A DNA stretch of 64,000 bases. It comes from Xanthomonas vesicatoria ATCC 35937. GTDB taxonomy: Bacteria > Pseudomonadota > Gammaproteobacteria > Xanthomonadales > Xanthomonadaceae. A model generated the notes under the pieces. That model was not told where the DNA came from. It was given only the letters and a program-made list of their open reading frames with translations, and searched no databases. This document shows positions 9,485-18,500 of the stretch, one piece after another. The stretch spans positions 1,612,001 through 1,676,000 of the forward strand of contig NZ_CP018725.1 of assembly GCF_001908725.1 (NCBI RefSeq), in the 5' to 3' direction. Each line of letters begins with the position of its first letter. Within the stretch, counting starts at the first letter, position 1. The position numbers and the translations under genes were made by a program.

Positions 9485-9522
9485 GTAATCTTGACAACAC
9501 CATTGATTGTTGTCAGGATTAC
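9485..9522. promoter_or_regulatory. palindromic operator/promoter of the DUF6516-HTH pair
   Basis: Inverted repeat with 15-base arms (GTAATCTTGACAACA / TGTTGTCAGGATTAC, 14 of 15 matching) and an 8-base spacer. It ends 3 bases before the start codon. It contains a TTGACA -35-like hexamer and the AGGA ribosome site. A protein bound here would block both promoter and translation start. Likely bound by the HTH protein encoded at 9815-10183. Confidence 0.8.
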
Positions 9523-9525
9523 AAC

Positions 9526-9807
9526 ATGAGCAGCAAGAGTCAGGTGCTGACAGATCGCCGCGTCAAGTGGGGTGAAGATGCTTTTGCTGAAATACGTATT
9601 GTGCTTGTGCCCAAGCCCGTGCGCGGTAGTGCCCACAACTACAAATACGGTTTAGCTTACGTGGTCGCTGGGACATGTGTATTGCGTTACGACAATGAAG
9701 CGGGCAAAGGCGACCACAAGCACATAGGTGCGGTGGAAATGCCTTACAACTTCACCACCCTCGATCAATTGACAGATGATTTTTGGGCCGATGTGGCCCT
9801 ACTGTGA
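9526..9807 (+). CDS. DUF6516-like protein, probable toxin of a two-gene module
   Basis: A 93-residue protein (MSSKSQVLTDRRVKW) with the pattern seen in the DUF6516 family: a basic strand-rich start, Y-x-YGLAYV, RYDNEAGKGDHKH in the middle and a C-terminal DQLTDDFWADV segment. Family members occur next to small HTH proteins and are treated as candidate toxins; activity is not established. The gap to the HTH gene is 7 bp and both lie behind a strong palindromic operator. The assignment rests on the sequence pattern plus the pairing. Confidence 0.7.
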   Translation: MSSKSQVLTDRRVKWGEDAFAEIRIVLVPKPVRGSAHNYKYGLAYVVAGTCVLRYDNEAGKGDHKHIGAVEMPYNFTTLDQLTDDFWADVALL

Positions 9808-9814
9808 GGACAAC

Positions 9815-10183
9815 ATGGAAAAGAACATTCTGACCATTGGAGTCGCCACCATAGAGGAAGTGAAAGCGCAGATGAAAGCTGCAGCGCGCGGAAAAGGCGA
9901 CGCCGTGCCGCGCTTCACCTTCACGAGCGGCGAAGATCTTCTGAGAACACTGAATGCCAACCGTTGGAGTCTGCTGGAGGCTCTTGCTGGCACCGGCCCG
10001 CTTGGCGTGAGAGAGCTGGCTCGACGGGTAGACCGTGACGTGAAAGGCGTCCACACTGACGCGACTGCGTTGGTGAACTGCGGCCTGATCAATAAAACCG
10101 AGGCCGGCGCCCTTCACTTACCCTATGACGGCGTGCACGTTGAGTTCGAAATGCGCACGGAAGCTGAAGCTGAGGCAGCCTAG
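9815..10183 (+). CDS. winged-helix DNA-binding protein, probable antitoxin/autorepressor
   Basis: A 122-residue protein. The centre reads NRWSLLEALAGTGPLGVREL then ARRVDRDVKGVHTDATAL, a winged HTH of the HVO_A0114 type (recognition helix around VKGVHTDATALV). The N-terminal 45 residues are an extension possibly contacting the partner. It starts 7 bp after its partner with ribosome site GAGGA. The natural target is the 15+15 palindrome at 9485-9522, giving autoregulation. A bidirectional terminator follows. Confidence 0.78.
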   Translation: MEKNILTIGVATIEEVKAQMKAAARGKGDAVPRFTFTSGEDLLRTLNANRWSLLEALAGTGPLGVRELARRVDRDVKGVHTDATALVNCGLINKTEAGALHLPYDGVHVEFEMRTEAEAEAA

Positions 10184-10221
10184 TTAGGCGGTGCCATCGT
10201 CTGACCATTCAGCGCCATCTC

Positions 10222-10250
10222 AAAAAGAGCCCCGCATTGCGGGGCTTTTT
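10222..10250. terminator. bidirectional terminator between the TA-like pair and the relaxase
   Basis: AGCCCCG, CATTG loop and CGGGGCT, with five A before and five T after. It serves the plus-strand pair ending at 10183 and the minus-strand relaxase ending at 10255, which converge on it. Confidence 0.92.
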
Positions 10251-10254
10251 GGCT

Positions 10255-11851
10255 TCAGTGGAAGCGCGGCGGTTTGGGAACGTAGTCAGGCGCAGGAGGG
10301 ACGGAGATGAGAGGGCTTGGACGGGGCTGATCGGGTTCAATCGCCATGTCGAGTTCCACGGGATAGCGCTGGAGCATGTCTCGGCTCCACACCTCCAGGT
10401 GCGCCGCGCTGGCCGACGCCTCTTTCTCGCAGAGGGCTTGTTCCTCCGGGGTCACCCGGGCCCTTGCATCGGCCAGCTCTGCGGCTCGGGCTTCGAGGGT
10501 GCTCAACCGACGCCCGCGCCGCTGCTTCCAGTCCCCCTGCGTCCATGAGGTCCCCGGCTCGGGATTGTTCGCCAGGAAGTCGTGCCACGCGTTCTCGGCC
10601 ATGTGGTGCAGCTTCTCCGCTCGACGCACCGCCAATAGCCGCCGGGCAAACTTCATGGCCGCTGCCTTGAAGCGCCGCAGTCGACGGAGCAACTCGTTGA
10701 GGTCCGGGCGTAGCCGGGCCTCTTCGGCGAAGGCAGCCACGTGTTCCCTAATCCACTGCAACAGGCGCTGGGTTGCTTGGAGCGTCTGAGCCAAGCGGGG
10801 ATCCGCTTGAACAGCCACTCCCCATTTGTCGCTAGCCTCCTCCGCGAGCTCGGAGACCGAACGTGGCTGGCGCGACGGCTTGGCTTCCTCAGCCTCCATC
10901 AGTCCCAACCCACGTGCAATGGTCGCCATGCTGCGGGACACCTCGATGTGCCCTGCCCCGCGCCCGAGCGACAAGGACAGCCCATCAGAAGGTCGGCGAG
11001 CTTCGCGCTCGGCCTGGGCCTGGCTGTGACCGTCGGGCACCGGCATGGCCCGCCCCTCCTGCTCGAACACGGCGATGAGCTTTTGGAAGGTCTCCTCGTT
11101 GGCCTCTTCGATCCGACGGTTCTCGTCCGAACGCTCCGACGGCTGGCCCCGCCGGGCCAGGGCGGTGCCGTTCTTGCCGACGTGCTTGGTGGGCTCGCGG
11201 GACAGGATGGCAGCCGCGGCCAGGTCGCCACGCGCCAAGGCGTCACTTGCCTGTGCTTCCAAACTGCGGTGGTCCACCCGAATCTCAAGCGCTGCCTTTT
11301 CGAGATGGGCATTGATGGTGGAGGCGATGAGTTCGCGCACCCATTGCACCTCGACACGTGCCGACGGCCGGCCGTCCAGTTCCTTGGTTTTGTCCGTAAG
11401 ACCGTCCGGGCCCCATGCGCCGCGTCGTTGCCAGGACGTGGACGTGCCAGTTCAGGCCGTCCTTGCTGCCTGGGCTGTGGATGCTGGCCTGGGCCGCGAA
11501 CCCGTAGCGCCCGACCAATGCGCGGGTGACTTCCACGGCCAGCTCGGACCGCTGGAGGTCATCGAGTTCGTGCGGCAACGCGAACTCGAACTCCCGGGCA
11601 ACCGTCGAATCTTTGCGACGCTCGGCCGCCTCAGCCGCCGGCCAGAGCTCAGCGGGGACCAGGGCCCAATCGGGCGCGTCCTCGGGGGCGATGCAGCGCG
11701 TTTCGACGACGCCGTCCCGGCGGCGGTAGTCGTGGCGCAGGCCGGTGAGCGCGTCCTCCAACAGCAGACCGGCGCGGTAGGCGGCTGCTGCGATGGACGA
11801 ATGTCCTTTGGCACGGCTGAAGGTTTTGACGTTGGCGTGGTAGATGGCCAT
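10255..11851 (-). pseudogene. mobA: MobA/MobL (MOBQ) relaxase interrupted by a frameshift
   Basis: The relaxase would nick oriT and lead the strand into a recipient. Starting at 11851 (MAIYHANVKTFSRAKGHSS), the N-terminal part has the MobA/MobL hallmarks: SSIAAAAYRAG, then the metal-binding NWHVHVLATTRR about 145 residues in. Just after RRMGP (plus position about 11405-11412, a G/C run) one extra base shifts the frame. The downstream frame (10255 to about 11400) continues with DGLTDKTKELDGRPSARVEV and a long helical C-terminal region of about 360 residues. Either the gene is inactivated or the run is a sequencing error; the HUH part alone would still be made. It is divergent from the accessory gene at 12118, with oriT between. 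Confidence 0.85.
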
Positions 11852-11958
11852 GAGGCGGCGACTCCGAAGCAGTGGGATTGCTTGGTTTATGCCTTGGCTT
11901 TGGATTTTCGCAAGCGCCCTTGGCGCTTGGGGTTCAAGGGGCATCGTCCCTTGCGCAC

Positions 11959-11988
11959 GTGTCACGCAGTGACACCTAGGTGCGCTCT
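11959..11988 (+). other. oriT of the MOBQ/RSF1010 type
   Basis: Perfect inverted repeat GTGTCAC-GCA-GTGACAC (11959-11975), one base, then TAGGTGCGCTCT (11977-11988). RSF1010/R1162-type oriT has the same order: a short inverted repeat followed by TAAGTGCGCCCT, nicked after TGCG. Ten of 12 bases agree. By analogy the nick lies between 11984 and 11985. It sits between the divergent relaxase and accessory genes as in RSF1010. A second small hairpin (CAAGCGCC-CTT-GGCGCTTG, near 11910-11930) lies beside it. Confidence 0.78.
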
Positions 11989-12117
11989 TGCTTCTTTCTT
12001 CTAAGCCTTGTTTTTCAGCCTTTTCGATTCTCGGGGCGGACGAAATTCGAGACTAGCCCAACGCTTGACGCAAGCCGTTTTCCTGGTTGACTCATTTCCA
12101 CAAGGCAGGAGAAACGC

Positions 12118-12444
12118 ATGACCGCAACGAATCACTACCGGGACCAAATCCAACGCGCCACGGAACGCTTAGCTCAGCATCAAGCGCGCGAGCTTTTAGC
12201 GCAACAGCGCCAAGCGGTGAAGGCCAAGGAGATGCAACGCCGCGAAGAAGCCAAGCGACGCACACGGGTAGCAGAGCTCGTGTTCCTTGCAGGAGCAGAA
12301 TCGCTGGAGGATGCCGAGTTGGTGGGTGCGCTTTTGGCTCACGTAGGAAATCGGAGCGACGCGGCAATCCGTAACCAAGCGCGCTCCCTCGGCGCGTTGC
12401 GAATGGAAATCTCGAACGCTGAAGAAAGTCACACCACGCGTTGA
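12118..12444 (+). CDS. MobC/TraD-like mobilization accessory protein
   Basis: A 108-residue, charged helical protein (MTATNHYRDQIQRA; QHQARELLAQQRQAVKAKEMQRR), then an AELVFLAGAESLEDAELVGAL core and a basic tail. The size, the coiled N-terminus and the divergence from a MobA/MobL relaxase across oriT fit the small TraD/MobC family that helps the relaxosome assemble. The ribosome site AGGAG precedes the ATG. Family call is moderate; the position supports it. Confidence 0.65.
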   Translation: MTATNHYRDQIQRATERLAQHQARELLAQQRQAVKAKEMQRREEAKRRTRVAELVFLAGAESLEDAELVGALLAHVGNRSDAAIRNQARSLGALRMEISNAEESHTTR

Positions 12445-12625
12445 GCCTGCTCGCCCGCCCTGCCATCGCGCGCCGAACAGTTGCAGCCGCACCGATGGTC
12501 GGTTACAACGTGTCTGCCAGTGGGGGCATCCCCCCGGTGTTGTGCCCGCATAGCCGCTAGGCTCCGGGTGCCCGAGGTTCTCCACTAGGAGGCACGGGAA
12601 TCTTCTTTTGATTCCGGAGCCTACT

Positions 12626-12976
12626 ATGAGCAACAAGCGCCTCAAATCTCTTCGCATCCGTGCCTTTCACGCCCAGTCGGGTTGCTGTTTCTACTGCGGC
12701 CTCCCGATGTGGCTCGCCTTGCCTAACGAACTGGGCTTAAGCCCCCGCTCGGCCCGTCCTTACCAATGCACGGCCGAACACCTGATTGCTCAACAAGACG
12801 GCGGCTTGGATATGCCCGAGAACGTGGTGGCCGCGCACGCCCGCTGCAACCAAGGACGCCACAAGCGGCAAGGGCCTGCTCCATCTCCTGACGTGTTCAA
12901 GCAGCTGGTTCGAAAGAGACTTGCAATGGGAAGATGGTGGCCCACGCCTCCAACTGGAACTCACATCGGATGTTGA
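12626..12976 (+). CDS. small HNH endonuclease-like protein
   Basis: A 116-residue zinc-binding HNH protein (MSNKRLKSLRIRAF). The first zinc knuckle is CFYCGLPM, the catalytic HNH segment is CTAEHLIAQQDGGLDMPENV, and the second half is HARCNQGRH. It is close in size to stand-alone phage and element HNH proteins. The start at 12626 is used because it gives the typical basic N-terminus; an in-frame ATG occurs at 12608. Its end overlaps the next gene by 7 bp. DNA cleavage is inferred from the intact motif; its target is unknown. Confidence 0.82.
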   Translation: MSNKRLKSLRIRAFHAQSGCCFYCGLPMWLALPNELGLSPRSARPYQCTAEHLIAQQDGGLDMPENVVAAHARCNQGRHKRQGPAPSPDVFKQLVRKRLAMGRWWPTPPTGTHIGC

Positions 12977-13530
12977 TCCGTCGCCTACTCCCCAGTGCCG
13001 TATTCCTGCTGACTGCCTGCTCCCAATCCTCTCCGCCGCCGGCCGAGCCATCGCCGCCCCCGGAAAGCCCAACGCAGCAGCCGGCCGATCGTGCAGTGGT
13101 CACGCCCTTCCAGAAAGAGGTCGAGCGCAGCAAGGCAGTGCTTTCATGCAAGTCAACCAAGATCACGCCAGGGAGCTCAGGCTGGGGGGCCCTGTTTGGC
13201 TGTATCGGCGGCGAGGCCGAGACAGTCAAGTTCTTTATCAACGAAGAGCCGGAAACCGGCAGGGTGTCCACCACGAAATTCCTATGGAACGATTGGTTCA
13301 AGGATCGCGGCTATGGGCTCCACGCAGACGCCAAAGACGCAGACAAGATGATCCACGACCTCGTCAAGCTGTATCCAAGCGACCACGATAAAGCCTTGCT
13401 TAAAGCGTTCAAGGGCAAGAAGAACTTTACCGTGGAGGGCAACGGCTACCGCTTCGAATACACGTTCGACCGAGGGCCAGCCATTGACGAACGCATGATT
13501 GTAGTCACCCCGCTTGGCTCGACCCCATAA
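12970..13530 (+). CDS. predicted lipoprotein
   Basis: A 186-residue protein starting MLIRRLLPSAVFLLTACSQS. The signal peptide ends in a lipobox (LLTAC), so the mature protein is lipid-anchored. A Pro/Ser-rich linker (SSPPPAEPSPPPESP) follows, then a globular part with a Cys pair (SCKS, FGCIGG). The gene overlaps the HNH gene by 7 bp and precedes a larger HNH protein. No family recognised. Confidence 0.72.
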   Translation: MLIRRLLPSAVFLLTACSQSSPPPAEPSPPPESPTQQPADRAVVTPFQKEVERSKAVLSCKSTKITPGSSGWGALFGCIGGEAETVKFFINEEPETGRVSTTKFLWNDWFKDRGYGLHADAKDADKMIHDLVKLYPSDHDKALLKAFKGKKNFTVEGNGYRFEYTFDRGPAIDERMIVVTPLGSTP

Positions 13531-13571
13531 CGCCACGCCTGAGCACCCATTGCCGAGGACACTGACACCCT

Positions 13572-14813
13572 ATGCGAATGAGCGATGCCTTTCGCCGATA
13601 TGGCGTTGAGATCAAGGACCCGCAGTTCAACTCGTCCGCCATGTCTGAGAATCCGCGCCAAGTCATTTTGAGCCTGTGGTCGCACAACTTTTCTCCCGAC
13701 ATGTCCCGCTATGCGATGGAGACCGCTCATTGGCAGGGCAGTGGCAAGCACACTTTCCGTGCTCATCTCGAGCAGGCCCTCGCGGAACGCTTGCCAATCC
13801 GAGTCGTGGTGGCTACCTCTGACAATCCGACGGAAGTCATGGCCGGCAATGCCGCCCGCGCCTCCAAGGACTTCGAGCCGGACTTCAGCCTGGTCGGCCA
13901 TGTGGTATCGCTTGAGGCCAATTCTTTTGAACTTGCGTTTGAGCGCGATGGCGAGCTCCCTGAAACAGAGGTGATCCTGCGCGACCGAGCTACCGTGAAA
14001 TACTGGCACGTGGCTGAGGCCGTGGGAGCGCTGGCCAAGCCTTCCTCCACCTCAGAAATTCGGGAGTGGCTTGGTGCGCACTATCCAGGCGAGGATCACT
14101 CCGACCTGGGAGCGAACTTGTCTTTCCTGACCGTCAACGACACGAATCGTCGGCATTACGACAAGACGCGGAAGGATTGGCGCTCGAACTTCAATCATCC
14201 TCGTGATCTCCTTTTCAGACGAGGCAAATCCCGAGGCGTGACGTATGAGCCCTTTCGAGCAAGCATCCATGGCCACTGGACTTTGCAGCCGAACGACGGC
14301 GGCGTTTGGGAGGCTGTGCAGTTGGCCGCCACCGCACAATCGACAGCCGAGGCAGAAGGGCAAGACGCGGCATTTTCGCATCTGCCTCCATTGGATTCAG
14401 ACCATGACGCACGTGTCTGGGCCATGCGTGCAGTAGCCCAGCGCCGTGGTCAATCTTTTTTCCGGAACCAGTTGCTGGACGCGTATGGCGGCCGTTGTGC
14501 CATCACTGGCTGTTCGGCGAAGGAGGTCTTGGAGGCGGCGCATATATTGCCTTACCGAGGAGACCACACCGACCGGGTGGACAACGGCTTGTTGCTCCGC
14601 GCCGACCTCCACACCCTTTTCGACTGCCTGCTGCTCTGGGTCACCCCAGAGAACAAGGTCGCGTTGGCTCCATCGTTGCTTACCACTGACTACCTTGCTC
14701 TCAGAGGCCAGACTGTGCGTCAGCCGGAGTCAAAGACGAACCGCCCCAATCCCGACCATCTGAGCGAACACGCCCGGCGTTGTCAGGAGCTCGACGGCGC
14801 ATCAGGCCCATAG
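13572..14813 (+). CDS. HNH_2-type endonuclease with an unknown N-terminal domain, candidate restriction protein
   Basis: A 413-residue protein. The C-terminal third holds an HNH_2-type nuclease: SFFRNQLLDAYGGRCAITG, then EAAHILPYRGD, NGLLLRADLHTLFD (His and Asn of the beta-beta-alpha metal fold conserved). The N-terminal about 280 residues are unlike any domain I can name (start MRMSDAFRRYGVEIKD; SDNPTEVMAGNAARASKDF). Proteins of this build are often modification-dependent or stand-alone restriction enzymes, so the N-terminal part may recognise DNA. The gene follows the lipoprotein and converges on the toxin cluster. Confidence 0.72.
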   Translation: MRMSDAFRRYGVEIKDPQFNSSAMSENPRQVILSLWSHNFSPDMSRYAMETAHWQGSGKHTFRAHLEQALAERLPIRVVVATSDNPTEVMAGNAARASKDFEPDFSLVGHVVSLEANSFELAFERDGELPETEVILRDRATVKYWHVAEAVGALAKPSSTSEIREWLGAHYPGEDHSDLGANLSFLTVNDTNRRHYDKTRKDWRSNFNHPRDLLFRRGKSRGVTYEPFRASIHGHWTLQPNDGGVWEAVQLAATAQSTAEAEGQDAAFSHLPPLDSDHDARVWAMRAVAQRRGQSFFRNQLLDAYGGRCAITGCSAKEVLEAAHILPYRGDHTDRVDNGLLLRADLHTLFDCLLLWVTPENKVALAPSLLTTDYLALRGQTVRQPESKTNRPNPDHLSEHARRCQELDGASGP

Positions 14814-14823
14814 TCGACGAGCA

Positions 14824-15474
14824 TCAGCGCGCGTCTGAGGCGCTGCGCAGGCTAACGGCACGGTATTGCTTCTGACTGCCGAAACGTGGGCCGTTCTTTT
14901 CGAGCGTGGCGCAGATCCTCCCCTCGCCACAAGGTGCTAGGTCAGCGCGCGCCACCCGCTCCCAATAGTCGATTGAGGTGCGGAGCTGCACCAGCTCGCT
15001 GCGCTTCTCGTTGATGATGCCCACCGAGTAAGCCACTGCACCCAGCCCCAGCACGCCCGCCACGAGCATCGTGGCGGATGCAATGCCCATGCGTCGAGTA
15101 ATCTTTGTTTCCAACGACTGCTGGGCCTGCGCGTAACGCCGAGTGGCTTGCTGCAGTGTCTCATCCGCAGTGGCCATTTCTTTGTTGAATCGCTTGGCGG
15201 CCGGTTCCAGCGTCTGCGTCAACGCCTGATTGGTCAGCTGCGTCAGCCTCGGCAGTGCGTTGTCCAATACCCGAGTGACCTTGGCATCGGCGCTGCTGGC
15301 CGTGTGCTGGAGCACCTGGAGTTGTTCGGCGATCACCTCGCGCAACCGTTGTTCGCGCTGCTGCATGGATGCCACCAACGTCGTCAGCACTTTGACCGTC
15401 TCTTGCAACGAGGTGTTCGATGCATTCAGCGTGGCCATCATTTCCGCCATTGCGGCGGCGTCTTGCCTGTCCAT
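14824..15474 (-). CDS. coiled-coil protein with one membrane segment, encoded behind the AHH toxin
   Basis: A 216-residue protein. Residues about 1-130 are helical and Gln/Thr-rich (MDRQDAAAMAEMMATLNA; VLTTLVASMQQREQRLREV), predicted coiled coil. One membrane helix follows (ASATMLVAGVLGLGAVAYSV), then a short C-terminal domain with two Cys (LAPCGEGRICATLE). The start at 15474 is used; the frame extends upstream only into the poly-Gly coding end of the toxin gene. It lies 40 bp behind the 1335-residue toxin on the same strand, so the two probably work together, for example in delivery or localisation. Function not known. Confidence 0.65.
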   Translation of the reverse strand: MDRQDAAAMAEMMATLNASNTSLQETVKVLTTLVASMQQREQRLREVIAEQLQVLQHTASSADAKVTRVLDNALPRLTQLTNQALTQTLEPAAKRFNKEMATADETLQQATRRYAQAQQSLETKITRRMGIASATMLVAGVLGLGAVAYSVGIINEKRSELVQLRTSIDYWERVARADLAPCGEGRICATLEKNGPRFGSQKQYRAVSLRSASDAR

Positions 15475-15514
15475 GAGGTTTCCTGAGCTCGGCTGGTCAC
15501 GGAAGCGATTTTGA

Positions 15515-18500
15515 CTAACCGCCGCCCCCTCCACCACCACCACCGCCTCCTCCCCCGCCGCCACCGCCGTCTCCACCCCCGCCGCCGTCCCCTTGGGGAC
15601 CGCTCTGCATCGGTCCCTTGGCAAACTCCGGCAGCGTCATCACCATGACCGGCCCGCGGCTGGTGTTGATTTCCGCTGAGACATCCATCCCCAGCGCTTG
15701 GCGTGTGGCGGCGAGCTCCTGGGCCTCCTGCTGGGCCTGCGCCTCCAGGAACTCGTTGCCCTTCTTCAACAAAGCCTGCGTCGCGGCACTATTGGCCACC
15801 CGATCTAGCGCTTGCTCGATCGCCAGCTCATTTTTGCTGTCAAGCGCGTAGAGCACCTCGTCCACGTCCGGGTCGCCGGTGATGGATTTTCGCTGAGTCT
15901 GCGACGAATCGTTTGGCGCATCCCCTGCCCCTGGACCGGCGAAGCGCTGAGCTAGGGGTGGAAAGGCATCGGTTTGCTCAGCGGCTTCACTGGGCGAGCG
16001 GCCATTTGGTTGGTGCGCGCTGAATGCATCGATGCTGCCACCCTCCTGGTCTAGCGCCCTCTTTTGAGCGAAGGGATAAGGTTCTCCACGATCGCGATAC
16101 GCCTTCCATTCCTGGTGGAAGCGTTCGTCTTCCCGATCAGCCTGCTCAATCTCCTGTTGCAGCTGGCGCAGCGAGCGCATGGTCTCTTCCAGGAATAGAG
16201 CACCGCCCGGGTCCGCGGCGCTGCGGTCCTGCGCTGGGGTCGATTGAGTGCGTTGGTTTTCTGCGTCTGCTGCCCCGACGGAGGAGCGACTCACGGCACT
16301 GGCTTCTGGGGACTGCTCGTGTGCTTGCGCGAGGTGTTGAGGTGGCAGCAACGGCGCACCATGAGCAGCGATCAAGGTGTCTGAAGGACGGGGCTGCTCT
16401 GCCTTGGTCTCTTGCTCAGGAGTTGAAAGCGCCCTGGCCTGTGGTGCCATCCATGGGTCTGCTGTCGCAGGCGTTGTTGGGGCCATGACGCGAACCGGCT
16501 CTGTCTCTTGCTCACGTGCCGCGTCTTGCTGGCGGATCGGCGCTTGCTCCATCTCCGCCTGCTGCGTTTGCACCTGGTGATACAGCGCCGGGGTCACCGC
16601 ATCGGCCTGCGCGCTTTGCAAAGGTGCGTTGCCCGATTCCCGGTCCTCGGAGGGAGGCACCTGAATGCGCGCGGTGTCGCGGCTTTGCAACGATTGCGGT
16701 TCGAACGCGCGCTCCGCTTCTTGTGCTTGACGCAGCTGCGCATCACCTAGACCAGGGGTTTGCTTCAGTGGGCCAGGTGGGTTGTGAGCCAGCTGTTCGC
16801 CTGTCTGTTGGTTCTGGACTTCAAACTGCTGACGCGCGTCTTCCTGCGGCAACTCGGGCAGTGGCGTTTGTTGAGCCAGCGCCGCATTCGGAGCGTGCGG
16901 CTGAGGGTCGGCTTGCTGTGAGGCGTGCTGGCTGGGGGCTTGCTGCTGTGCTTGCTGAGCCTGGCGTTCCTGGACCTCAGTTCGCGTTGCTTCTTGAGCC
17001 TGGCGGTCTTGTTGCTCCCGCTGTTGGTTGTCGGCCTGGCGCTCTTGCGCCTGACGTTGCTCGACATCCCTCTCCTCACGCTCCTGCAGTTCGCGCTGCT
17101 GGCTGGCCTGTGATTGCCGCTCCTGTTGCTCGCGTTCTTTCTGTTCGCGTTGCTGCGCTGCTTGGCGTTGCCCTTCCAACACCGCCTGCGCCTGGACTGC
17201 TTGTTCGCTTTGTGACCTGTCTTCGTGCTCAGGCTGTGCCTGCTGGAGGTGCTCGCGCACTTGCGCGACGTGCTGCTCGTGCGCAACACGATCTTGCTGT
17301 TCGCGTTCTTGTCGCGCCTGCGCCGCCACAGAGGCTTGCATGCGCGCCTGGATATCCAGCACTTGCTGCGGATTGGACGACTCAGAGGTCGAGGTGTCGC
17401 CATCTCCCGTCGCTTCGGACACCCGAGCAACGGTTGCCGATTCCTGTCGGTGGTCCCGCTCCTCACTCAACGCCTGCCAGATGTCTTCGCTGCTAGTGAC
17501 GGCTACCACGCGAGTGATCCCATCGCTGCCGCGCTGGAGGTGCGCGATGGGGCTGTCATACCCATATTGCCCCGACTCATTGCGCTGCAACTGCTGCATG
17601 GTCGGCCCGGTGATGCCGTTGGCGTCTATGGTCCGCTGCGAGGCCAGCTCCACGGCCTGCTGGGTCTGCGGGTTGACGTTCAAATCAACGCCTGCCGCCC
17701 GGTAACGATGCAGCAGTTCGTTGTGCTCCATCTGCGCAGCGGTCGGCGCGGGAAGTGCCTGGATCGCCGCCAAGGTTTCCTGGGAGCGCTCGATTGAGGG
17801 CTGCCGCAGTCGGTCGGTCAGTTCCAGCTCCATTGCCAGGTTGCCACTGGCGACGCCATCCTTGCCGGCCCACTGCCCAGACTCGTTCCGCTGGTAGACC
17901 TGGCCGTCGTGTCCCTGCACGTGACCTTGCTTGGCGAGGACGCTTTCCACTGCCGCAGGCACTTCGACACCGTAAGCCTGGGCTCGCTGCGCGGCATGGT
18001 TTTCCAAATAGGCGGCGGCGATGGCTTCGCGCCCAGTGGCGATGTTGCTTTCGATGCGGCCCAGGGCTTCTTGGTTGAGCTGTCGCGCGCGTTCAGGGGA
18101 AGCGGTTTGGTGTTCGTAGCTGCCCCGGTCGTTGGCACCGAACACGGCGGTTTTGACCTGGCGCTCCCATGCCTGGCTCTCGGGATTGCGATGCCAGTTC
18201 TGGTTGTCCAGTCCCACTTGGTCGCTGGCTCTTGCAGGGAGGTTGAAAGGGTCCTGTGGTGGTGGAGCCTTGCACAACGCCAACTCCACGGCCTTGGCGT
18301 TGGCCAGCGCACCCAGCTCCTGGGATTTTTCGTAGCTGGCGACCACGGGTTGCTCACCGCTCGTGCGCCGGCCATCCTGGACGAGGTCGATGGCCGCGTC
18401 GCGCTGCCAGTTGCGACCATTGAACTGCCACTCCACGCCAGCCTTGTCCGTTTGGTGGTAGATGGCGCGGTTGTCCAGCAAATCGGCGCCTTTGTCGAAG

